NCBI RefSeq assembly: GCF_031628175.1
Contig: NZ_JAVLVT010000019.1
Location: 1-13,091, forward strand
Length of the DNA stretch: 13,091 nt
From: Lipingzhangella_A rawalii
GTDB taxonomy: Bacteria; Actinomycetota; Actinomycetes; Streptosporangiales; Streptosporangiaceae
Reading direction: 5' to 3'
A program made the position numbers and the translations under genes. The notes below the pieces were generated by a model that had not been told where the DNA came from, ran no database searches, and was given only the letters and a program-made list of their open reading frames with translations. Shown in pieces: positions 1 through 6,055 of this stretch; positions within the stretch are counted from its first letter, which is position 1, and each line of letters begins with the position of its first letter.

Positions 1-88
1 GTCCGATGTCGGGGCGCTGCATCATCGGGGCGAGATTGAGGGCGTAGCGGCATCTCGGGGTGGCCTCCAGCGTATGGGGGTGAGCAGA

Positions 89-118
89 GGCCGATGGGGC
101 CTGGAACGGCCGATGGGG
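89..118 (+). repeat. Short direct repeat, GGCCGATGGGG twice
   Basis: The 11-mer GGCCGATGGGG occurs at 89-99 and 108-118, a 19-base period. The second copy runs into the first G-run of the quadruplex motif. A related GTATGGGGG lies at 72-80. This may be a paired protein site or simply G-rich drift. Confidence 0.4.
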
Positions 119-143
119 GTATTGGGGAGGCGGGGGAGTGGGG
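115..143 (+). other. Putative four-tetrad G-quadruplex motif
   Basis: Four runs of four or five G (115-119, 124-127, 132-136, 140-143) are separated by loops of 4, 4 and 3 bases. This fits the strict G-quadruplex pattern with at least four stacked tetrads. It lies in non-coding DNA about 350 bases before the phospholipase D-like start. Folding is inferred from the pattern only, and its role is unknown. Confidence 0.55.
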
Positions 144-369
144 AACGGGCGCGCGGTGTTCCCCCCGAGGGGCGCAGTGGAACCGTGATCGGAGCCCGGC
201 CCCCACGCCTGCGCACGGCTCACTCTCGCCGCGTGCCGCAGTCCCCGCGTTTCGCCGGGCGGGCCGTGTCTGGTCGCGAGGCGTCACCCGCCGTCGATCG
301 GTGCGTCGCCAGCCGCGCGGGGCCGTTCCGGCGTAGGCTGCGCCGTAGTGTCGAGTGCCCCATCTCGGA

Positions 370-387
370 CGGATATCGAGGTATCCG
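370..387. promoter_or_regulatory. Dyad CGGATA-N6-TATCCG
   Basis: Perfect 6-base arms flank a 6-base spacer. The site is the first of two dyads of the same size before the phospholipase D-like gene. It has the form expected for a dimeric regulator's operator, but the regulator is unknown and the match is short enough to be chance. Confidence 0.3.
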
Positions 388-398
388 ACGCACCGGGA

Positions 399-416
399 AA
401 CCCGGACATACGGGTT
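399..416. promoter_or_regulatory. Dyad AACCCG-N6-CGGGTT
   Basis: Perfect 6-base arms and a 6-base spacer give the same geometry as the dyad at 370-387; the two centres are 29 bases apart. A weak candidate promoter overlaps it: a CGGACA -35 at 403-408 and a TAGACT -10 at 428-433, with a 19-base spacer. If that is real, a protein bound here would block RNA polymerase. Confidence 0.3.
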
Positions 417-490
417 AGGTCGGTCCATAGACTGCCGTGGGGGTTGGGTAGGTACTCGCACACACAGGTTGCCGGACTGGAGACAACGCG

Positions 491-1729
491 ATGCCGCGAC
501 GGATCAGGCTGTGGCGAGTGGTGAAGCGAATCCTGGTCGGCCTGGTTATCACCCAGCTGGTGGCACTAGCCGGGCTGGTTGGGCTCGAGAGCTGGCGCAA
601 GCGCATCCGCCCGCAGCGTGGCCACTTTCCACGAACACCCCCCACGGAACTGTCCGCGGGGGACACCGACGTGACGGTATACACCTACGGCGATGACCTC
701 TACCGAGACATGCTGTCGGCGATCCGGACGGCCCGACGTCGCGTCCTGTTCGAGTCGTTCATTGTCAAGGGTGACGAGGTGGGGCGCCAGTTCAAGCAGG
801 AGCTCGTGGCAGCCGCGGAGCGCGGAGTCGATGTCTATGTGATCTACGACGGGTTCGCCAACCTCGTGGTTCCGCCGTCGTTCTTCTGGTTTCCCCCGTC
901 GGTGCGGGTTCTGCGCTATCCGGCCCTGCGCCCGGGTGCGTTGTTGTTGAACATTCGCAAATCGGGGCGGGACCATCGCAAAATCCTCACGGTGGATGGG
1001 CACACCGGCTTTGTCGGCGGGTACAACATCGGATCCCTGTACGCCACCAAGTGGCGCGACACCCATCTCCGGCTGGTGGGCCCCTCGGTCTGGGAGCTGG
1101 AGAATGCCTTCGCTGACTTCTGGAACATGCATCGCAGCCCCAACCAGCCACGGATCGCAGCTGAGGGGGCGGCGCCGTGGGCCCCCGACATCCGCGCCTA
1201 CCGCAATGTGCCCGAGCAGCTGATCTATCCCATTCGGGCCATGTACCTGGAAGCGATCGATCGGGCCAAGGATCATGTGCTCATCACGCAGGCCTACTTC
1301 GTTCCCGACCGGGAGTTTCGGGACGCCCTGATCGCGGCCGCGCAGCGGGGTGTGAACGTGCGGATCCTGGTTCCCGAGTCGTCCAATCACGTTATTCCCG
1401 ACTGGTTGTCCCGCGGGCTCTACACCCAGCTGCTGCGGGGCGGTGTATCGATCTGGTTGTTTCGCGACGCGATGATCCACGCCAAGACCGCGACCATCGA
1501 CGGGCGGTGGAGCACCGTGGGCACGGCCAATGTAGACCGGCTCAGCCTGACCGGGAACTACGAGATCAACCTGGAGATCTTCGACGAGAAGGTTGCCGCG
1601 CACCTGGAGCGCGTGTTCGCCAGCGACACGACGAACGCACGACCGGTCTCGCTCGCGGAGTGGGAGCAGCGCTCCCTGATCGCCCGATTGGGTGAGGCGC
1701 TGGTGCGTCCCCTCCGCCCTCTGCTCTGA
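491..1729 (+). CDS. Membrane-anchored phospholipase D-like (cardiolipin synthase-type) protein
   Basis: This 412-residue protein belongs to the phospholipase D superfamily. It has two HKD motifs: H162, K164, D169 followed by GGYN, and H330, K332, D337 followed by GTAN. The two motifs form one active site in this family. One hydrophobic helix at about residues 13-32 follows a basic N terminus, so the catalytic part is probably held at the membrane. Cardiolipin synthases of this class join phosphatidylglycerol with another phospholipid; a phosphodiesterase or transphosphatidylase role is also possible. Many actinomycetes use a different, CDP-alcohol type cardiolipin synthase, so this could be an accessory enzyme. 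ClsA-type enzymes usually have two N-terminal helices, whereas this has one, nearer the ClsB form. The start is supported by GGAG at 479-482, eight bases before the ATG. I see no clear terminator after it. Confidence 0.88.
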   Translation: MPRRIRLWRVVKRILVGLVITQLVALAGLVGLESWRKRIRPQRGHFPRTPPTELSAGDTDVTVYTYGDDLYRDMLSAIRTARRRVLFESFIVKGDEVGRQFKQELVAAAERGVDVYVIYDGFANLVVPPSFFWFPPSVRVLRYPALRPGALLLNIRKSGRDHRKILTVDGHTGFVGGYNIGSLYATKWRDTHLRLVGPSVWELENAFADFWNMHRSPNQPRIAAEGAAPWAPDIRAYRNVPEQLIYPIRAMYLEAIDRAKDHVLITQAYFVPDREFRDALIAAAQRGVNVRILVPESSNHVIPDWLSRGLYTQLLRGGVSIWLFRDAMIHAKTATIDGRWSTVGTANVDRLSLTGNYEINLEIFDEKVAAHLERVFASDTTNARPVSLAEWEQRSLIARLGEALVRPLRPLL

Positions 1730-1813
1730 CCGGGGCCTCCCAACGGCACACGCGTAATGACCCGTCGTGATGATTGCCCGCGCTCGACACGCTCAATTAT
1801 TGGTCCGAACAGC

Positions 1814-1844
1814 TTGCACCTGAGTGGACCGAAACTGGTACGGT
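1814..1844 (+). promoter_or_regulatory. Candidate promoter for the YSPD-ending secreted protein
   Basis: TTGCAC at 1814-1819 matches the -35 consensus in five of six bases (all but the final A). TACGGT at 1839-1844 fits the TANNNT form of actinobacterial -10 boxes. The 19-base spacer is longer than ideal. The 191-base gap after the previous gene favours a separate transcript. This is a pattern match only. Confidence 0.3.
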
Positions 1845-1920
1845 TACTCTTAGTCCAAGGAAGATGACTGAACGCTTTCAGTCGGTGGCGGTGAGACGGC
1901 CGAGCCACGAGGGGGCAGGA

Positions 1921-2976
1921 ATGGTGCTCGCGAACCCGGGGAAGCCCACGGGCTTCCAGTGGCGGGTTCTGCGTCAGCCTGCCCTGCGCCGGCTGCTTGC
2001 CGTGGCGGGGCTCGGTGCAGCCGCCTGGCTGTGTGGCGGCGCGGCCGCGGCGGCCGCGGAGGAGCTCCCGGTGGATCCCTCGGTCTCATCTGTTGTGGAC
2101 ATCTCCGCATCGGGAGGCGCGACCGGCGCGGACAGCGGAGACGACGCACAGTCCTCCGGCGCTGAGGACGAGGTCGACACTGAACCTGTGCCGGAGGCGC
2201 AGGAGGCTCCCGCCGACACCGATGCCCAGGACCCGAGCGTGGTCCGCGCCGTGGGGGCCGAGGCCCGCTCCACCACGGACCGGCTCTCTGACACCGTGAT
2301 CGACACGACCCGCACGTCACTGCCGGAGCTGGATGAGGTCTCCGGGACTCTCGCGGACCCCGAGGACATCGGCGACCGTGCCCAGGAGTCCCTCGCCGAG
2401 GCAGGGGCGGCGCTGGACGGCGCGGCTCACGACTCCGCACAGGCGCTCACCGGACGTTCGCCCGAATTGGGTGGCCAGGAGCTGTTGGACGGCTCCTCGG
2501 AGACACTCCAGCCGGACGCGGACCCGGAGAGTGCGCAGCGCGGGCGGGACCAGGGAGACGCTGTTTCCGCGGACGCCCCCAGTGATTCCGGGGAACAGGA
2601 CGAGAACACCGCGGTCGACACGAAGACCGCGGGAACCCACCCGGACGCACGCGCGAACGCGGCCGGGGAACGGCCGGCCCCCGCGCATGAGGACGCCGGA
2701 ACACAGGGCGACGGTATCCAGCTGGCCCAGGATTCGGTGTCCACCACGGCTGGCGACACGGCCGCGCCAGCCCCCGGCCTTCCGGCAACAACGAGCGAAG
2801 CCACCGCTGGAGTGACCAGCTCGGCGTCGGCCTCGACGGTGGCCTCGGCGGTCGCCGCGGATCTGACGCCACAGATCGAGTCGCTGCGCCTCGTGATTGA
2901 GCGCATCGCCGTCCCGGACGCGCCCACAGTTGTTGTGCCCGGCGCGACCGAGGACCCTTCCTACTCCCCTGACTGA
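1921..2976 (+). CDS. Secreted low-complexity acidic protein with C-terminal YSPD
   Basis: I do not recognise the family. The 351-residue product has a basic N terminus, a hydrophobic core at about residues 25-46, and a likely signal peptidase site after the alanine run at residue 46. The mature part is rich in Ala, Ser, Asp, Glu, Thr and Pro, so it is probably disordered and strongly acidic. Only the last 30 or so residues look more ordered: an LRLVIERI amphipathic stretch, then VPD, then a PSYSPD end. The protein at 11457-12473 has the same plan and ends in PGFSPD, so the two look like distant paralogues. The start at 1921 has a GAGGGGG ribosome site at 1909-1915. An in-frame ATG at 1864 would add 19 residues, but its purine run touches the codon. 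It may be a cell-wall or spore-surface protein, by context only. Confidence 0.75.
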   Translation: MVLANPGKPTGFQWRVLRQPALRRLLAVAGLGAAAWLCGGAAAAAAEELPVDPSVSSVVDISASGGATGADSGDDAQSSGAEDEVDTEPVPEAQEAPADTDAQDPSVVRAVGAEARSTTDRLSDTVIDTTRTSLPELDEVSGTLADPEDIGDRAQESLAEAGAALDGAAHDSAQALTGRSPELGGQELLDGSSETLQPDADPESAQRGRDQGDAVSADAPSDSGEQDENTAVDTKTAGTHPDARANAAGERPAPAHEDAGTQGDGIQLAQDSVSTTAGDTAAPAPGLPATTSEATAGVTSSASASTVASAVAADLTPQIESLRLVIERIAVPDAPTVVVPGATEDPSYSPD

Positions 2977-3149
2977 GGACTTCCGCGCGCGAGGTATGTC
3001 GCGATAGGCGGATCCGGTCGGCCACGAGCCCGCATTCCGAGTTCCGCGCGGCCTTCCTCGTCCACGCGCCGCGCGTACGGACATCCCGTGCAAGTTTCGG
3101 CGCACTCTCTCTGCACCAACCAACTGTCCAAAACTCGGAAACGGAACTG

Positions 3150-4007
3150 ATGACTGTGGCTATTTCTGCATTTCGATCGACCAGCCGGAGCGCCGTTGTG
3201 GCCGCCGGAGTCACCGTCGCGGTGTTCGCGGGAGCTCCCTCGGCCTTCGCTGATGTGGAGACCAGCGGCGACGGTGCGGTGCTCAGCGGAAACCAGGTAG
3301 TCGCCGAGGTCAACGCCCCGGTGAACGTGTGCGGCAACGCCGTCGCCGTGGGCGGTGTGGCCACCGGCAGCTGCACCGACAGTGATGCCGAGGTGTCCGA
3401 GCCGGAGCCCGAGTACCCACCCACCGAGCACAACGGCAAGGACGAGGACAAGGACTACAAGGACGACGACGAGAACGGCAAGGACGAGAACGGCAAGGAC
3501 GAGAACGGCAAGGACGAGAACGGCAAGGACGAGAACGGCGAGGAGGAGAACGGCAAGGACGAGAACGGCAAGGACGAGAACGGCAAGGACGAGAACGGCA
3601 AGGACGACAACGGCAAGGACGACAACGGCAAGGACGACAACGGCGAGGAGGAGAACGGCAAGGACGAGAACGGCAAGGACGAGAACGGCGAGGAGGAGAA
3701 CGGCAAGGACGACAACGGCGAGGAGGAGAACGGCAAGGACGACAACGGCGACGACGACAACGGCGACGACGACAACGGCGAGGACAAGAACGGCAAGGAC
3801 GACAACGGCAAGGACGACAACGGCAAGGACGACAACGGCAAGGACAAGAACGGCGACAAGCCCGACGAGGAGCGCCCGGCCCCGGAGGCTGCCGCGGACC
3901 ACCTCCCCGTCACCGGAGCTCAGCTGCTTCCGCTGGTGATGGGGGCGATTGCGGCAATCGGAACCGGGATCGCAGCCCGGCTGCTCGGCCGTCGCCCCAC
4001 CGCCTGA
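3150..4007 (+). CDS. LPXTG-anchored chaplin-like protein with pentapeptide stalk
   Basis: The 285-residue protein has four parts. A signal peptide is cut probably at AFA|D, residues 34/35. One chaplin-like domain (Pfam Chaplin, PF03777) spans about residues 35-81, with GN, NAPVNV and two cysteines, C61 and C75, the pair typical of the family. A stalk of 25 perfect five-residue units (mainly NGKDE, NGKDD and NGEEE) follows. The C terminus carries LPVTG at 252-256, a hydrophobic helix and a basic tail, the classic sortase signal. Chaplins are amyloid-forming surfactants of aerial hyphae and spores, and long Streptomyces chaplins are wall-anchored through LAXTG. This protein differs in having LPVTG and a charged stalk. 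The purine-rich GGAAACGGAA at 3136-3145 precedes the ATG. A hairpin at 4016-4037 ends the gene, so it is probably its own transcript. Confidence 0.88.
   Translation: MTVAISAFRSTSRSAVVAAGVTVAVFAGAPSAFADVETSGDGAVLSGNQVVAEVNAPVNVCGNAVAVGGVATGSCTDSDAEVSEPEPEYPPTEHNGKDEDKDYKDDDENGKDENGKDENGKDENGKDENGEEENGKDENGKDENGKDENGKDDNGKDDNGKDDNGEEENGKDENGKDENGEEENGKDDNGEEENGKDDNGDDDNGDDDNGEDKNGKDDNGKDDNGKDDNGKDKNGDKPDEERPAPEAAADHLPVTGAQLLPLVMGAIAAIGTGIAARLLGRRPTA
3474..3848 (+). repeat. 25 tandem 15-bp units encoding the NGxxx stalk
   Basis: There are 25 units in perfect register, each starting AACGGC (Asn-Gly). The third to fifth codons vary among KDE, KDD, EEE, DDD, EDK and KDK. A partial unit (NGDK) follows at 3849-3860 and a diverged one precedes. 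Asn, Gly, Lys, Asp and Glu are each written with one codon throughout. Because the unit is 15 bases, gain or loss of copies keeps the frame, so stalk length can change without breaking the protein. Confidence 0.97.
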
Positions 4008-4015
4008 ACGGCGGC

Positions 4016-4037
4016 CCTCCGGTCCCCGGACCGGAGG
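4016..4037 (+). terminator. Hairpin terminator after the anchored chaplin-like gene
   Basis: A perfect 9-base stem (CCTCCGGTC / GACCGGAGG) with a 4-base loop starts nine bases after the stop. No T-run follows, which is common for high-GC actinomycetes. Confidence 0.7.
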
Positions 4038-4082
4038 CTGACGCGGGCCCCGCGCCGTCACCGACGCGAGGCCCACGCCAGC

Positions 4083-4103
4083 CTCCGTCTCGCCAGGACG
4101 GAG
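4083..4103 (+). terminator. Second, weaker hairpin in the same gap
   Basis: Seven-base arms (CTCCGTC / GACGGAG) surround a 7-base loop. It may support termination or belong to the leader of the next gene. No T-run follows it. Confidence 0.35.
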
Positions 4104-4255
4104 CTGAGCGCGCATGGGGCCGACCCGGCAACCACGCGACACAACAGCCGGAGACGCGGCCTGGTCCCACACCAGGGGGAGTCCCGCCAGGTGCTCCCAC
4201 CGCAGCCCGGCGGCACGTTAGAGAACACACCGATACCGAAAAGGACAGGTCAACG

Positions 4256-5467
4256 ATGCACCAGCGGATCACGACCACGGCGAAGACCATCATGCTCACC
4301 GCGGGCTTCATCGCACTCGGAGCGGGGGTCTCCTACGCCGACGTCGAGACCTCGGGGGACGGCTCGGTGCTGAGCGGAAACCAGGTGGTTGCCGAAGGCA
4401 ACGCCCCAATCAACGTCACCGGCAACTCCGTCGCGGCGCTCGGCGCAGTGAGCAACGCCGAGTCCACGAACAGCAACGCCATTGTGGAGCGGGGCGACAG
4501 CCGGGACGTGACCACCTCCGGGGACGGCTCGGTCGGCTCCGGAAACCAGATCGTGGGTGAGGCCAACGCCCCGATCAACGTCAGTGGAAACGCAGTATCG
4601 GGCGTGCTGGCTGTCGCGAACGCCGAGACCACGGACAGCGACGCGATCGTCACCCAGCAGGACGCCAACGACGACGACGCCAACGGCGACAACGGCGACG
4701 ACGACTACCCCGGCTACCCCGGCTATGACCACGACAACAACGACAACGACAACGGCAACGACGGCAACGGCGACAACGACAACGGCAACGACGCCAACGG
4801 TGACGGGGGCGACATCGTCACCTCCGGGGATGGCTCGGTGCTGAGCGGAAACCAGGCCGTGGGCGAGCTGAACATCCCCGTGAACGTCAGCGGCAACGCG
4901 GGCGCCATCCTGGGTGCGGTGAGCAGCGCCGAGACCACAGACAGCGACGCGATCGTCGAGCAGCAGAGCAGCGAAGACGAGGTCGAGCACCAGCGCGGTG
5001 ACGTGACCACCTCCGGGGACGGCTCGGTGGCGAGCGGCAACCAGGTTGTTGCCGAAGGCAACGCCCCGATCAACGCCACCGGCAACGCGATCGCCGGCGG
5101 TCTGGCCGTCGCCGATGCCGAGTCCACCGACAGCAACGCCGAGGTCCACCGGGACGGCGACCGCGACGTGACCACCTCCGGGGACGGCTCGGTCGGCTCC
5201 GGAAACCAGGGGGTCGTGGACGCCAACGTGCCAGTGAACGTTTCGGGTAACGCCGGTTCCGCGCTCGGTGCGGTGAGCAGCGCCGAGACCACCGAGAGTG
5301 ACGCTGTGGTGCACAACTCCCAGGAGGAGACCGAGCAGCAGAGCACGGTCGCGCAGGACGCCCCGCTGGAGATCGACACTGACCTCCAGGGCCCGGTTGA
5401 CGGTGTCGGCGACGACGTCCTGGCCGACGTGGAGGACGGCGCCACGGAGCTGCTCGACATCGAGTGA
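4256..5467 (+). CDS. Secreted cysteine-free protein with five chaplin-like domains
   Basis: This 403-residue protein has a signal peptide cut probably at SYA|D, residues 28/29. Five chaplin-like domains lie at about residues 29-76, 84-132, 186-234, 249-297 and 304-352. Each opens with D-x-x-TSGDGSV, then SGNQ, then N-x-P-x-N-x-x-GN. The positions that hold cysteine in the gene before are Thr or Ser here, and the whole protein has no cysteine. Between domains 2 and 3 is a flexible Asp/Asn/Gly linker (133-185) with YPGYPGY. The acidic tail (353-403) has no sorting signal, so the product is probably released or held by assembly. Chaplin-domain proteins are known to assemble on actinomycete surfaces; I infer co-assembly with its anchored neighbour, whose domain resembles domain 1 closely. 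AAGGACAGG shortly before 4256 supports the start. Two hairpins follow the stop. Confidence 0.87.
   Translation: MHQRITTTAKTIMLTAGFIALGAGVSYADVETSGDGSVLSGNQVVAEGNAPINVTGNSVAALGAVSNAESTNSNAIVERGDSRDVTTSGDGSVGSGNQIVGEANAPINVSGNAVSGVLAVANAETTDSDAIVTQQDANDDDANGDNGDDDYPGYPGYDHDNNDNDNGNDGNGDNDNGNDANGDGGDIVTSGDGSVLSGNQAVGELNIPVNVSGNAGAILGAVSSAETTDSDAIVEQQSSEDEVEHQRGDVTTSGDGSVASGNQVVAEGNAPINATGNAIAGGLAVADAESTDSNAEVHRDGDRDVTTSGDGSVGSGNQGVVDANVPVNVSGNAGSALGAVSSAETTESDAVVHNSQEETEQQSTVAQDAPLEIDTDLQGPVDGVGDDVLADVEDGATELLDIE
4340..5311 (+). repeat. Five tandem chaplin-like domain repeats
   Basis: Repeat units lie at 4340-4483, 4505-4651, 4811-4957, 5000-5146 and 5165-5311. Units 2 and 5 share an exact 45-base identity at their starts (4505-4549 and 5165-5209). 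Unit 4 shares the first 29 of those bases, which points to recent duplication or gene conversion. The 5-domain array is interrupted only by the Asp/Asn-rich linker. Confidence 0.9.
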
Positions 5468-5489
5468 TCCGCGCCCCGGCGCCGCGCGA

Positions 5490-5511
5490 CTGTGGGCCCC
5501 GCGCCCCACAG
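5490..5511 (+). terminator. Hairpin after the five-domain chaplin-like gene
   Basis: Seven-base arms (CTGTGGG / CCCACAG) enclose an 8-base GC loop, 22 bases past the stop. An alternative fold pairs 5501-5506 with 5515-5520. It is likely the first of two terminating hairpins. Confidence 0.5.
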
Positions 5512-5546
5512 CGTGGGCGCGGCGGGACACAGTACTGAACTGATCA

Positions 5547-5585
5547 ACCGGCCCCCGGACGCATGCCGCGCGTCCGGGGGCCGGT
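5547..5585. terminator. Strong bidirectional hairpin between convergent genes
   Basis: A perfect 16-bp stem (CCGGCCCCCGGACGC and its complement plus an A-T pair) carries a 7-base loop. It sits between the plus-strand chaplin-like gene and the minus-strand DUF5703-like gene, which converge here, so it can terminate both. Confidence 0.8.
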
Positions 5586-5642
5586 GGTCGCCGGATCGCC
5601 GTAACGTGCCCCAGCGCAGCGTCCGCCCGATTATGGCTGATC

Positions 5643-5828
5643 TCACATCCAGCGAGGCCGGCGGAGGATGCGTCTTCGCAGCACAACCCGGCGGCTTCCG
5701 TCGGGGAACAGCCGAATTCTGGCGAGCTCCCAGTGCCCATACTCGGCGCGGTCGGCGAGGACCTGTCTGGCTTCCGACCGCGTTGTTCCCCGCGGAAGGC
5801 GGAGTTCGTGATACTCGTACTCCAGCAT
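5643..5828 (-). CDS. Small basic DUF5703-like protein
   Basis: The 61-residue product starts MLEYEYHELRLPRG and contains AEYGHWEL, then FPDGSRRV and an arginine-rich end (RRRILRRPRW). This matches my memory of the DUF5703 family, short basic proteins conserved across actinomycetes. Their function is unknown; the positive charge suggests contact with nucleic acid or membrane, which is inference. The frame is open 78 codons further upstream, but that extension is unlike the family and I placed the start at the ATG ending at 5828. On the minus strand AGGG lies very close to this ATG, so the ribosome site is weak. The gene is divergent from topA across a 227-base gap and convergent with the five-domain chaplin-like gene. 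Confidence 0.75.
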   Translation of the reverse strand: MLEYEYHELRLPRGTTRSEARQVLADRAEYGHWELARIRLFPDGSRRVVLRRRILRRPRWM

Positions 5829-5937
5829 TGGCCCTATTCTGCGACTGCCGATACCGTCCGCGCCAGGTCCCCTCCACAGGGGCTCCCGCGCGGTGTGGCC
5901 CACGCGGACCGCCCAGAATCCGTTGGGATACCGGGCC

Positions 5938-5955
5938 CCGTGAGCGGTGTCACGG
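5938..5955. promoter_or_regulatory. Dyad CCGTGA-N6-TCACGG in the topA divergent gap
   Basis: Perfect 6-base arms and a 6-base spacer lie between topA and the divergent small gene. A second short dyad, GGACC-CAC-GGTCC, is at 5991-6003, nearer topA. Either could be an operator or a structural element. I could not place a convincing -35/-10 pair for topA in this gap. Confidence 0.3.
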
Positions 5956-6055
5956 ACCATATGTCGGCTACCGTCGGTTGCTGGAATGAGGGACCCACGG
6001 TCCATAGGAGTAGATCGCCGCGACAGCGCAGTACGGCTAGACGTAGGGGAACAGC

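Larger units (their letters stand above)
1..490. other. Upstream intergenic region without a supported gene
   Basis: I find no convincing gene here. The open frames on both strands are short, arginine- and proline-rich, and lack a ribosome binding site or a recognisable motif. The stretch holds a G-rich patch at roughly 72-143 with a quadruplex-type motif and a short direct repeat. Two dyads at 370-387 and 399-416 lie just before the phospholipase D-like gene. The gene to the left lies outside the window, so part of this region may be its 5' or 3' flank. Confidence 0.6.

Noticed and set aside
1774..1920. Upstream extension of the YSPD-ending protein
   Set aside because: The in-frame extension covers a likely promoter, and its internal ATG at 1864 has a purine run too close to act as a ribosome site. 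The ATG at 1921 has a well-spaced GAGGGGG.
3045..3075. Possible hairpin CGCGCGG / CCGCGCG before the anchored chaplin-like gene
   Set aside because: Seven-base arms with a 17-base loop in very GC-rich DNA; too weak to call a terminator for the preceding gene.
3474..3848. Tandem repeats as a possible CRISPR array
   Set aside because: Units are directly joined without unique spacers and code in frame for a protein stalk.
2961..4172. Long minus-strand frame of 403 codons with VLAVVVLAV-type repeats
   Set aside because: It is the antisense shadow of the 15-bp stalk repeats of the anchored chaplin-like gene. It has no ribosome site, and the hydrophobic repeat follows mechanically from the NGKDE codons.
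4250..5740. Long minus-strand frame of 496 codons opposite the five-domain gene
   Set aside because: GC-rich third positions leave the antisense open. The plus-strand product has a signal peptide and five family domains, so the antisense is a shadow.
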